Shown here: piece by piece, positions 39,120 through 49,200 of the stretch | How positions within the stretch are numbered: position 1 is the first letter of the stretch | Layout: the number at the start of each line of letters is the position of its first letter | Assembly: GCF_000150955.2 (NCBI RefSeq) | Contig: NC_011677.1 | Coordinates: forward strand, 186,001-250,000 | DNA length: 64,000 nt | DNA from: Phaeodactylum tricornutum CCAP 1055/1 | Taxonomy: Eukaryota; Bacillariophyta; Bacillariophyceae; Surirellales; Neidiaceae | Reading direction: 5' to 3' | Position numbers and translations under genes: made by a program | The notes under the pieces: model-generated | Told to the model about the DNA's origin: nothing | The model's database searches: none | Seen by the model: the letters and a program-made list of their open reading frames with translations, nothing else

Positions 39120-41843
39120 ATGAATCCATCATTCAATACCTTCTTGGCTCTCGTGTTCGGTGTCCTCGTCATCCTTGTAGCATGGACGACATTCTACGCG
39201 ACTCCGCAAGGGACATCGTCAGCACAGAATGGACCGTACGATCACGACCAACGTCACAGATTAACCCAAGCTGCCAGTTCCGACTTCGTTTTGACCCGTG
39301 TAAAGAAGAATGATCTCGACAAAATTGGAACTATGCTGGGGAACATGGTAGAAGCGCTAGAAAAACCCAATTCCATGGTAGAGCCGGCCACAGCATTATC
39401 TTCTCAAAGTTCCGCGGACCAAAGCAGAAACACGGTGCTGGTCGATGTTACTGGTACGGATGGAGAGATTCTCAAAATCATTCTTGACTCGTACGGTTGC
39501 AAAAGAACTGGCTGCTATGGAAACAGCTGCTCCGCTTACGCACCCGTCGACCGGCTTGTCGCTATCGCAGGCAGCGATGTTGTCCTTGAATTGCACCCCG
39601 CGCTACCCAAGACAAACAGCGGATCCATTGTTACCGAAGGAGATCGAGCCATGGACGCCGACGATGCTCGAACCCAATTTGGTGTATCAGGAGAGGGGAT
39701 TCTCGTAGGAATTTTGTCTGACTCTTACAACTGCCTCGGGGGTGCAGCTGGTGACATTTCAAGTAAAGACTTGCCCGGTGGACAAAACGACATTGTTATT
39801 CTTCAAGATTTAGAAGGCGACGAATGCGCATCGGCAAAGGATGAAGGGCGAGCTATGATGCAAATCATTCACGATGTTGCGCCCGGCGCACGCTTGGCCT
39901 ATCGAACGGCGTTTCGGGGGACTTCTGATTTTGCGTCTGGTATTCGGGAGCTTGCCCAGGCTGGATGCGACATTATTGTTGATGATATAGGGTACTTGAC
40001 CGAGCCATTTTTTCAAGACGGAGACATTGCGCAGGCCGCTGATGAAGTTGTCGCCCAGGGAATTCCGTTCTTTTCTTCCAGTGGAAACTATAACGAGTGG
40101 ACGTGGGATGATCCAAATGGGTTCCGAAGCTCTGGACAAACTTTTACCGATGGTGAAAGCTCAGGGGATCGCCATCTCTTCGATGGAGCTGTAGCATCTC
40201 AGTCAATTTTTATCGAAAACGCAAATTCTGTTTACAGCTTCACTTTGCAGTGGGATGAACCCTTTAGATCTGTCCCGGGTTCTCAGATTGGAAGCGCCAG
40301 CAATCTCGACGTATTCTTTCTCGTCAATGGTAACGTCATCGCTAGGAGCACCGACAATAACATCGACAGAAATGCTGTCGAATTTCTTCAGGTCAATCCC
40401 TCAACCATAGCTGGAGTGAGTGGCGACACAGTCGAGTTAGAGATGATCATAACTCTTGTCGAAGGTCCGGCTCCAAGCTTTGTGAAAGTGATTTCTTTTA
40501 ACGAGGCTGAGTTCGAGTTTTCTGCCAGCACGGGTACATCCTTTGGTCATCCAAATGCTGGTCGCGCCGCAGGAGTCGGTTCGGCCGTATTTGCGAATAC
40601 ACCCGAATTCGGCCGTGATCCTCCATTGATCAACGCCAATTCATCTCCTGGCGGTATTCCTATCTTTTTTGAAAACTCGGGAAGCCGACTTGGAGCTGCA
40701 GTTGTTCGGTCTCAACCGAGATTTGTAGGCCCCGATGGGGGACGAACGACTTTTTTCGGTAACGCGCCTGAGTTCCGATTCTTTGGAACCTCCGCTGCCG
40801 CACCACACGCTGCGGCGGTAGCAGCCCTGATGCTAGAGATCAATGATTCTCTAACACCGGACGAGATTTACACAATTTTGCAAGAGACTGCAATCGATAT
40901 GGAAGATCCCAATACGTCTGAATTTGAGGTAGGATTCGACTTCCGTACTGGGCATGGGCTAGTGAATGCACTCGAGGCTGTGAGAAGGGCTGAACCAATC
41001 ACACCAGGTGAACCCACAATCCAGCCAACCGCCCAACCATCCAGCATACCAACGGTGACTTCGATGGACGCTCCCACTACAGGAGATGACGAGCCCACAA
41101 GTCAGCCAACGTTTGAGCAAGCTGCTATTTCCGATGTACCGAGCAACAGTCTTTCTTTGGCTCCCACAGGTAGCACACTTCTACCTACAAACCAGGCGAC
41201 GACTGTGGCTCCAACTTCGTCGACCAGCTTTCCAACAGGCAGTCCAATGACCTTCTTACCTACCGCGATACCACCGACGCTCCAGCCTACTGTCACATCG
41301 ACATCAATACAGCTGAATCTCAACAACTTTTTGTTGACTCTTCTAGGTACAAACATAAACGAAGAAGCCTTGCGCCAGAGCCTTATTGAATACTTGTTGC
41401 AAGAGCTGTCGAAGGATTTCCCAGATCTGCTGAGCATTTCGTTAGATCTTGTATCATTTACGGAGCTCGGGCCCAATCAACTTGCGCTAGTGGAGTATTC
41501 GGGCTTGGCCACATTTCCAGAAAACAGTGTGGTTTCGCTCAAGGAGTTGCTCAAAGCCCAAACAGAAGCTTTAAAACATTTTAGTGATGTTGAGGCGGCG
41601 ATCGTTGCTGGAGGGAACGATGTACGAGTTGTATCGATCGAGGTCGATCATGGGAGCTCTTCTAAGGGAAAGTCAAGCAACAGCACGACAATGAAAAGTT
41701 CAAAGAGTGGGAGGGGCAAGGGAAAAGCAAAAGGATCTAGCAGCCGCGACTCGACGAGCTCGAAAACTGGAGGCAACGGGTCGACGAACGGAGGTAAAGG
41801 ATCGATAAATGGAGGAAAAGGATCAAACGGATTGCGGATCTAA
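39120..41843 (+). CDS. Membrane-anchored or secreted subtilisin/sedolisin-like protease with a Pro-Thr stalk
   Basis: From the Met at 39120 the product has 907 residues. It begins with a signal anchor (NTFLALVFGVLVILVAWTTF). The peptidase domain spans about residues 180-620. Likely catalytic residues are Asp201 (VGILSDSYN), Glu242 (KDEGRAMMQIIHDVAPGA) and Ser558 (FFGTSAAAPHAAAVAALM), with the oxyanion Asn in FFSSSGNYN. Classical subtilisins have His where Glu242 stands, so this follows the Glu/Asp/Ser scheme of S53-like relatives. GHGLVNALEAV closes the domain. Then comes a Thr/Pro/Ser stalk with PTxQP repeats, common in diatom surface proteins, a folded region of about 110 residues, and a Ser/Gly/Lys tail with NGGKGS repeats. 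It is probably extracellular or in the secretory pathway. Confidence 0.82.
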   Translation: MNPSFNTFLALVFGVLVILVAWTTFYATPQGTSSAQNGPYDHDQRHRLTQAASSDFVLTRVKKNDLDKIGTMLGNMVEALEKPNSMVEPATALSSQSSADQSRNTVLVDVTGTDGEILKIILDSYGCKRTGCYGNSCSAYAPVDRLVAIAGSDVVLELHPALPKTNSGSIVTEGDRAMDADDARTQFGVSGEGILVGILSDSYNCLGGAAGDISSKDLPGGQNDIVILQDLEGDECASAKDEGRAMMQIIHDVAPGARLAYRTAFRGTSDFASGIRELAQAGCDIIVDDIGYLTEPFFQDGDIAQAADEVVAQGIPFFSSSGNYNEWTWDDPNGFRSSGQTFTDGESSGDRHLFDGAVASQSIFIENANSVYSFTLQWDEPFRSVPGSQIGSASNLDVFFLVNGNVIARSTDNNIDRNAVEFLQVNPSTIAGVSGDTVELEMIITLVEGPAPSFVKVISFNEAEFEFSASTGTSFGHPNAGRAAGVGSAVFANTPEFGRDPPLINANSSPGGIPIFFENSGSRLGAAVVRSQPRFVGPDGGRTTFFGNAPEFRFFGTSAAAPHAAAVAALMLEINDSLTPDEIYTILQETAIDMEDPNTSEFEVGFDFRTGHGLVNALEAVRRAEPITPGEPTIQPTAQPSSIPTVTSMDAPTTGDDEPTSQPTFEQAAISDVPSNSLSLAPTGSTLLPTNQATTVAPTSSTSFPTGSPMTFLPTAIPPTLQPTVTSTSIQLNLNNFLLTLLGTNINEEALRQSLIEYLLQELSKDFPDLLSISLDLVSFTELGPNQLALVEYSGLATFPENSVVSLKELLKAQTEALKHFSDVEAAIVAGGNDVRVVSIEVDHGSSSKGKSSNSTTMKSSKSGRGKGKAKGSSSRDSTSSKTGGNGSTNGGKGSINGGKGSNGLRI

Positions 41844-42050
41844 TGTACTTTTTGGGAAGAATGGAAGAGATAGCCTATTGTTACTGCCTGGAATCCAATT
41901 TTGGAGTGGACACTCTCACGAGCACTCAAAATGGTGAAACAGACATAAAGTCAGACCGGTAGAAAAATTAATTGTTCAATTGAACATGGCTGCTGCTATC
42001 TGCGTACCTTTTTGAAATGTTCGACTCTTCTGCCATCCATGGGTTGGAAA
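41844..42050. other. Convergent 3' gap
   Basis: This is a short gap between the protease stop and the LENG1-like stop, with no gene. Confidence 0.5.
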
Positions 42051-42930
42051 CTACTTGTATCGATTATTGTATTCTGCTCTGCGGGCTTTGTCCCCAGCAA
42101 AAATATTTGTCGCTTGTCTTCTTCTTTCATTTTCCTCTCGTATCAGGCGCTTTTCTCGAAGCGCTTCCAAAGAGCCTTCCTTAAGAAGAGTTAGAGATTC
42201 GCGAGGTTCTGGTGAGCTTCGTCTTCGTGACTTGGTTCGCCTCCTCGCAGAATGCGTCTCATCGGATGCCATCCTCTTCTCACGTGTGTGCTTTTTGGAA
42301 TGGTGATCATGGTGATCCTCCATAGCAGAGAAGCTTTTTTCTCCGAGAAAAATAGTCATCCGTAGTCTTGCGACTCTTAGCGTCCACTACGCCTCGAACA
42401 TGATCTTCGCAGTGCTTTGGGCGATTATTTTTTTTCGGGTGAGGAGAATGAACAGCAATGCCGTCCATTGGATCCAAACGCGACTTTATTTGCTCCTGTC
42501 GATCCCGCCCTGCAGGTTTAATCGAGGTCAACGCTTCATATGGTTTGTCGCGTAAGTAAAATGGCACACTGGTCGTTGACTCCCCTCCAGGTGGTGTCAG
42601 ATACCCCGGATGAACTCCCTTGGAGGTTGTTCCACGAGACTGTCTACCTGAGCTGAAATTTTGAGTTGTCTTTTTGTGTTCGTTTTCCTCGACCTCGAAC
42701 AGATTGACATGTTTTGCCGTGAATAGCGATTTTTGGCTACTTGGTGATGTAGATCGCTTTCCTTCTTTCAAGACCTTGACACGGTGTCGTGACCCGTCTC
42801 GCCGTGATTGTGCAGCCGTAGATTCTTGCACTTCCCGATGTTTGGCTTCATCGCGTAAGATTCGCTCTACATTTTCGGGCTTCCACGGGCAGTATGACTT
42901 TTTCGGGAGAATGATCAAACGACTGGACAT
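42051..42930 (-). CDS. LENG1-like protein with CIR N-terminal domain, probably two exons
   Basis: The start reads MSSRLIILPKKSYCPWKPEN, then VERILRDEAKHREVQE, which is the Cir_N motif of LENG1 proteins. The end, SLEALREKRLIREENERRRQ, then RRAEYNNRYK, matches the LENG1 C-terminus, but it lies in a different frame. I propose exon 1 at 42930-42391 and exon 2 at 42317-42051, with a 73-base intron (donor GTAGTG, acceptor TATGGAG) that gives 268 residues, about the length of human LENG1. The acceptor is weak, so the exact splice is uncertain. The middle is Lys/Arg/Ser-rich and disordered. Related CIR-domain proteins associate with the spliceosome and the nucleus, which is the best guess for its role. 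Confidence 0.65.
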
Positions 42931-43534
42931 TGCTCTGGCGTTTGAAGAACGAATGTAGCTATCAGGATTGTGTTCTTGTCAACAACGATTACTGGTTTTT
43001 TTCGCAGGTTTCCATTTTGTTCTCGTCTTGGAACAGGGTGGACAGCGGAACACCCCTTAGCGTCGTGATGCTGTTTTCGGTCAATTTTAACTTAAAGTAA
43101 TAGTAGGACAATTTTGACGCTAGAGTGTTCCATGTACAAATATGTAGGAAAAGACGAGGTTATACCTGTGAATTACTCTTTTTAGTGTTTTTTTGATATG
43201 CCATCGACTTTACTTTTAAAAATGTCGACGCTAATGTAAACTATGAAAAAATGTTCCAACGCCGGCACTCGTTACAAATGAATGATGAGCGTTCTCTCGA
43301 CGGTGTGTTCCAAATGGTGGATATGTTCATACCGCACAAACTAGACGCAGGCTTCTCCAGGGAGCACCGCCAGCGGCAAAAATTCTCTCGCATCCGCTGT
43401 TCCCATAAAGCGGAGTCTTTGCCGTACATGCGATCAAGATACATTGAGAAAGAAAGCCCATTAATTCCAGTTATAATGGCGTTTTGTTCGAGTGAGCAAA
43501 GCCCGGAGATGCTCGTCGGGAGCCATCGCTGCGG
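42931..43534. other. Intergenic region upstream of the LENG1-like gene
   Basis: This AT-rich interval lies between two minus-strand genes and should carry the LENG1-like promoter and the 3' end of the next gene. Overlapping short frames on both strands at 43241-43547 have no domain support. Confidence 0.5.
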
Positions 43535-44863
43535 TCATTGCTCTTGATCCTGGTCCTCGTCATCCTCGTCTTCGTCGAGGAGCATCACCTCGAGACTACC
43601 AAACGCAAGCATACTGACTTTACCGGTTTCGGGGTTCGTGCATTCCAAAATACAGTCGCCCAAATCCAAATCGAGCCAGTGCTGTTGCGAATCTTCGTGA
43701 TTGACGGTGGGAAAGACCTTGGACACCCGCAATCGTCGAGCCGTGGTGGCCTCATCTTTCCGTGAAACGTGATCTCCGAGTCGCATCTTGGTGGCTTGCT
43801 TTTGCTGTCGTCGCGTTCGTTTGTGAGACTCGCTCACTGGCCGGTTCCGTCGATCGGTCGTCGATTGCGGTTGCCGTTGTTGGAAGTAATACTGCAAACG
43901 TCCGACCGGATGCAGGCAACCCAAAACAATGGATGGTTTCGGGTCAAGCGCTGCGGGAAGTGATTGCACACACGAGTCCAAGCGACGACGTTCGCGTTCA
44001 CTCCAGTGCGCCGTCACGTCATCGCTGGTCCATTGCGCGGTTCCGTCGTCTAACGATGGTGGTCGGGGCGGCAAAGCCACATGCGGACGCTTGCGACTGT
44101 GCCATGGATGCGGTGAATGCAAGATGTTGTGAACTATATTTGGTGCTTTGTTCCCGTCGGTGTTGACGTTTTCGTACACCATCCGGGCGGGAAGCTTGCG
44201 TGCCGCCGCTTCCACATCGCTCCAGTCACCCAGCCAATCCGTCCTTCCTTCTCGTCCGTACTGATCAATCTGATGTATGATGGAAGAAAAGTCGTAGTCG
44301 GTAGTGGAATTGGTGTGACGCCGTATAATGTTGCGGATCCGCGCGTAATTCGTCACGTACTCCTTCGTGGACGGTGTGTCAGGGTGCGGGACGGGGCGCG
44401 ACGGTCCGTTCGTATCGGCTGGGTCGGTTGATTCGCTGTGCGTACCACTTTCCGTTGGAATACGGTCATAGAGGGTTGGACTTCCGGAGGTGACGACACG
44501 TTGGACAACCAGTGCCGTGGCGAAGTGTCCCGCTTCTTCCAAAGCCCGACTCCACTGCGCTCCGACTCGATGACACCGATCTCGTACGCGGGCAATCGCT
44601 TCGGCCGTCACGACGATCTGTTGGGATTCCGGTGAGACAACACCTAGATCGTTGCCGTTGGTTTCGGCGTTGATGGTCGCCGAAATGCCCATCGTCTCTC
44701 GTTGTAGACTCTGCAGGGCTACTTCCCTTAAGGCGGCGCGCACACACGGAATGACGAATCGATCGACCGCTGCTTGCGAGGCGCGCTGCCAAAACGCGGG
44801 CTCCTTGTCGGGCACAGACGCTTCCATGCCCCTACTCAAATACGAAGACCGTGAATGCTTCAC
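43535..44863 (-). CDS. Protein of unknown function with acidic C-terminus
   Basis: The frame gives 442 residues from 44863, or 430 from the Met at 44827 (MEASVPDKEPAFWQRASQAA), which looks like the better start because an amphipathic helix begins there. I do not recognise the family. A helical N-terminal region (about 20-115) is followed by a polar linker and a second ordered patch around DYDFSSIIHQIDQYGREGRT. Then come Pro-rich, Arg/Gln-rich and finally Asp/Glu-rich segments (DEDEDDEDQDQEQ). A strand-like stretch near the end (HWLDLDLGDCILECTNPE) may be a small beta domain. No signal peptide or membrane span is seen. Confidence 0.72.
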   Translation of the reverse strand: MKHSRSSYLSRGMEASVPDKEPAFWQRASQAAVDRFVIPCVRAALREVALQSLQRETMGISATINAETNGNDLGVVSPESQQIVVTAEAIARVRDRCHRVGAQWSRALEEAGHFATALVVQRVVTSGSPTLYDRIPTESGTHSESTDPADTNGPSRPVPHPDTPSTKEYVTNYARIRNIIRRHTNSTTDYDFSSIIHQIDQYGREGRTDWLGDWSDVEAAARKLPARMVYENVNTDGNKAPNIVHNILHSPHPWHSRKRPHVALPPRPPSLDDGTAQWTSDDVTAHWSERERRRLDSCVQSLPAALDPKPSIVLGCLHPVGRLQYYFQQRQPQSTTDRRNRPVSESHKRTRRQQKQATKMRLGDHVSRKDEATTARRLRVSKVFPTVNHEDSQQHWLDLDLGDCILECTNPETGKVSMLAFGSLEVMLLDEDEDDEDQDQEQ

Positions 44864-45071
44864 TGAATGTGTTCATAGTCCTTCCATGATACCGTAATGC
44901 GGATGGAGTAATAGATTCCCAAGGGGTGTGTTCACACCGATCCTCTCTGGAACTGAGGGTATCTCTAGGTTGGCAGCTTTTACAGTCACCTTGTTTTGTG
45001 CGACATCCTACTACCGTCTTCCATTTGCATCAATACGGGAGGGATATGTGAGTAACGCTAACTGTAATATA

Positions 45072-45115
45072 AAAACCGTTACGGGGCACGCTATCTCCGA
45101 AGGCGATAGAACCCT
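45072..45115. repeat. First copy of a bipartite 44-base motif
   Basis: AAAACCGTTACG is followed after 23 bases by TAGAACCCT. The same two words with nearly the same spacing occur at 45861-45905. The intervening bases differ, so this is a shared pattern and not a recent duplication. Confidence 0.45.
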
Positions 45116-45860
45116 GTGAACCTGCGATAGATAGGGGTGGAAGAGGCCGTCTGTCGAATCGTAGAAAACTCCGTCACCACAAGTGTCAGAATCGTCCAAA
45201 CTCCTAGGTGAATGGGAGAATAGCAGAAAGAAAAAAATGGAATAGAGGCGACGGCCAAGTGAACAAATCGCTATTTGGACGAGATCATAGATTTATTGGG
45301 ACTACCTGGGTCCACGGTGGTGCGCTGCATTGCTTTCATGAACTGACAGTGAACAAATAACAGAGGATCCAATGATCTGTGTAAAAATTCAAAGTCCTCC
45401 AAACGCAGCAACTGAAACGTGTCCAATTGGTCTCATTTGCATACACGCCCCCACGTGCTTTTTCTGCCTCGAGAGCCCAAGATTCTCCCCCGAAAAGCAG
45501 GCAAACCGTTTCATTGTTTGCATCATGAGGAATAAACACACACGATTGTAATGTGATTTCCAGTTAACGAAACAAGAAGCTTTCAGTATTCCATTACTTG
45601 CATTGCCGCGAACGAATCCCTCTCAATGAAATTAGCGTCAAACCTGTTGAACATCTCCCTGCAACCAAATTCCGTATCCAGAATTTTATAACTACATACA
45701 GTGATTGCTGCGGTTTCGGGTACACCAACTGTGATCAAGAATTTCTATTCATCATGCTAAGTTGTGTCTATAAAGATTTAAAGCCACATCCTCGAACGCC
45801 ACATCAAAATAGTAAACCTTGGATGTCCTAACTATAGGGAGCTAGCTGATAGCAGTGTTG

Positions 45861-45905
45861 AAAACCGTTACGCGGCTGACTCACAGTCAAGCATACTAGA
45901 ACCCT
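45861..45905. repeat. Second copy of the bipartite motif
   Basis: AAAACCGTTACG is followed after 24 bases by TAGAACCCT. It lies about 340 bases upstream of the chosen RME-8 start codon. Confidence 0.45.
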
Positions 45906-46246
45906 ATTTACATGAAATTTACCAAAGTAGGGGAAATTAAGTGTCTGTCGTCCCGTGTCACAGTCAGTTTCACGTCATGTTAGCATGCGTCGGGAAACGG
46001 CCAAACGGTTTCATTCTTGCCAACCCGAGACAACCTTTGTCACCTTTGTATTCCTTTCTGGATACCTTGGTTCACTCACAAGTGTTACAGTTAGTCAAAA
46101 CCTTTGCTCTCTTTGCGAAATTCGTGTTGCGTGCGCTTGTTCGCTCGTTCGCTCGTTCGTTACGCATACGAGACAGTGTTGATGGCGCAGGAGTGTTCTT
46201 CGAGAGCGTTGACTGTGAAGAAACATCCTTTGTAGCACCCATCGCC

Positions 46247-49200
46247 ATGTCGTCGAACGGGAACGATCCTCCAGAACTTCCCGGACCGAACAACCCCGGG
46301 AACGACCCTGCGTCAGTACCCGGGCCGCCGCCTCCGGTATCACACACATCACCTTATCCCCCGCCGCAACCCCACGCACGTTCGACGTTGTCTCCACCGC
46401 CGATTCAGACGCGGGCCGCGGCGGGTCCAACCCCCTTGGCCAGACAGGGATCACGGTATCATTTGACCCAGGCACAGCTCAGTCCCGCCGTGGGAGGCAC
46501 AGTCTCTCGAGGGAACCCTGCACACCATCCCCCGTTGCCGCCCCAGCCCGCGTCTCCGGTAGATTCCCAATCCGGTGCGCAACCAAGTTCCGCCACACAC
46601 AAGTTGACCAAGTCGTTGCAGAAACTCTTCGTCGCGACGAACGAATCGGACGGACGCAATCTCGGGTTTACTCCGTCGACGCGCATGGTGGCGTCGCACG
46701 AAAAAGCACGGGAAGCAAACACGGCTGCGGAGGCGCCCTTTCAGTGTCAATTCCAAGTCACCAAGCTGCGTTCTTGGCGGACGGGATATTTGCGAGTCTT
46801 GCGTCTCTACGACAACGAATTCGCCACCCTGGACGTGTCCAAAGAACCACCCACGGAAACGAATCGCTGGCGTTACCACTCGTTGACGGAATGGTTGGCC
46901 GTGCCTTCGAATGACCCAGCCGATGCCACCATACTACTCCAAGTCGACAACGACAAGCTCAAGCTGTCCTGTCACGAAGTGGATCGCGCAACGGTATTGA
47001 CGCGTTTGTTGCGCGGGCAGGATCAGGCCGGACAGGCCAATCTGCACCATTCCGTCCTCTTGGACAAGGTAGAACGCTATACACGACACGGGACGGCCGT
47101 ACCCGTGCAATTACAGGCCAAGCCCTATGGATTGGTGGAGATGGATCCGAACACTCATCAAACGATACAAACGTACACCTACAACACTCTCGTCGGCATG
47201 GCCCTCACGACCGATCACTCCTCTGGCATTGTCCTCTATTGGAAAGACTTGACGCCTGCCCGATCGGGAGCGACGGACGCTCCGACTTTTGTCAAATCGC
47301 GATTGTATCTAATTCACGCGAGTCGTCGTCCCGGCGGTAACGGTCGCAGCGATTTGACCACGACCTTGCAATCTCATCTGGAAACCCTGGGACTCCCCTT
47401 TGTCATGCAATCCTCCACCACCGTGGTACAGTGGTTGCAAGCGCGTCGGGCTTGGCGGACTGGTCCCGTCGCCACCACCTGGGCCGTCACCAAGCGGACC
47501 CGTCGCCACGACAGTGCCATCGTCGGAACTTCCCAAGGATGGGTCGGCGGTGTCGTGTCACGACATTTGGTGGTCACGGGCAGTGGACACGTGATGGAAC
47601 GGGACGGCTCCGGAGTTGTCGGGGCCCGACGATTGGCGGATTTGGTCTGCATCGTACGTGAACCGTCCGGGGACGAACTGTTGCTCGAGTTTCGCGATGG
47701 CACCGTAAGGTCCTACACTAGTCAGCAAAGGGACGCCCTAATCGTATCCCTCCTGGATGCCGCTCATACGTTGGGGGAAAATACTGCCGTTTACGTTTCG
47801 GACGTTCCGAGGCAAGCCCATTGCTTGTCCTGGTTGCCCGTAGGGTTCGAGGCCTCACCGACCAGTGGAATTTTTCACAACGATGCCGTTCCTCTGTTCT
47901 GTTTGAAACGGGTGTACGCACTGTCCACACAAGCCTACGCCTACATTTCCCGTCAATTTGAGGCGCTTTCGACAGGACAGCTGGAACCGGTCGATGTGGT
48001 GCACGAGTGTCGCGCCGTCGTCGAAGGTTGCCGCGAGTTCAACGCCAGCGTCCCGCCCTCGGGTGAAGGACTACCCACGGGAGAGAAGGACAAGACTGTA
48101 GTCGGTACGATTGGCGCACTTTGGGGTCTCGTATCGGGCCTGCTGGTGGAAGACCAGGCCAAGACTCAAGAGACTGTCGCCGCCAGTGGAGCGAGCCGGC
48201 AAAGGCACGTCGCGGAAGCTACGGCGGCTACGCTCTTGCAGACGCTGTATCGTTTGTCCAAATCGGTGACCGGATACAAGAGTACAGCGGAGCTATCCAC
48301 TTTTCTGGAGACAATCCCGTTACTGTGGACTGTGAGCAATGAGTTTTGCAAGTACTGGGCTTTACAAGTGTTGAACGTTTTGCTCTCTGGGGTTACTCCG
48401 AAGCGCGATCTCGAAACGGAATACATCAACAAAAACGTTATTATCAAAACAGGTGGAGTAGCGATAGTGCGAGGAATTATTTCGTCGCTTGTCGAGCCTT
48501 CCAAGACGATGGGGTCGGACGGAAGGCAACAGCTTTCAGACATGCTACTCATGGTGGCAAGCGATATTCTTCAGAGTCTGCTGTGTTCCTACAATGACAC
48601 CACGTCTCACGACCACTTCACTGCATTTATTGAGACCCTTGGTGAACAGTAAGTGTCTAATATTGTCAATGATGATCCCTTAGATGTCAGTAAGACTCAC
48701 GACTTCTTTTTCTGACCAGTTATCAAGCTCTACTCTCGACTCTCCGTTCGCAAACTCCTTTTGTTATTGAAAATACTGCATTGTTGTTGCAACTGCTGTC
48801 AACCCATGCACCAACAACGGCGGCAGCAATACGAGATGCAGCACTCAGTTCGGCTGTGTTGCTGAAGCACTTTTACTATGCGGTATTCAGTCCACTGGAA
48901 GGTCGAAGGTTCTTGAGTCGCTATCTCTGTAGCCTCTGGATGTCGGGTTCGGAAACTTGTGACGAAAAACGCTTGCTTAAAAGGATGGTTCCGCACGGTT
49001 TCCTTGCATATCTCAACATGCCAGCGCTGAGTCAAACAGAAGAAGAGCAGCTGGATCGACTGGAGCGCGATTTGGTGGAATCAAACATACCTGACAAACA
49101 GCAAATTAACGAAGGGTCCGGCGATGACGTAGCTGCGGGGACGAATACTGCTCGCTTACGTGCCAGGATGGAAATGATAAACGCCATTGCGTATCGCAGG

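Larger units (their letters stand above)
44864..46246. other. Long divergent intergenic region with a repeated motif pair
   Basis: This is the longest gene-free stretch in the window (1.38 kb), between an unknown gene (minus) and RME-8 (plus). The 12-mer AAAACCGTTACG occurs at 45072-45083 and 45861-45872. Each copy is followed, 23-24 bases on, by TAGAACCCT. The frame upstream of the RME-8 Met is open back to 45941, so an earlier start is possible. Short frames at 45598-45831 are not supported. Confidence 0.5.

Noticed and set aside
42334-42340. A-AAA-AAG, a classic -1 slippery heptamer, inside the LENG1-like gene and in the right phase
   Set aside because: The downstream LENG1 block lies in the +1 frame, not the -1 frame, so slippage of the usual kind would not reach it. 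Splicing is the better explanation.
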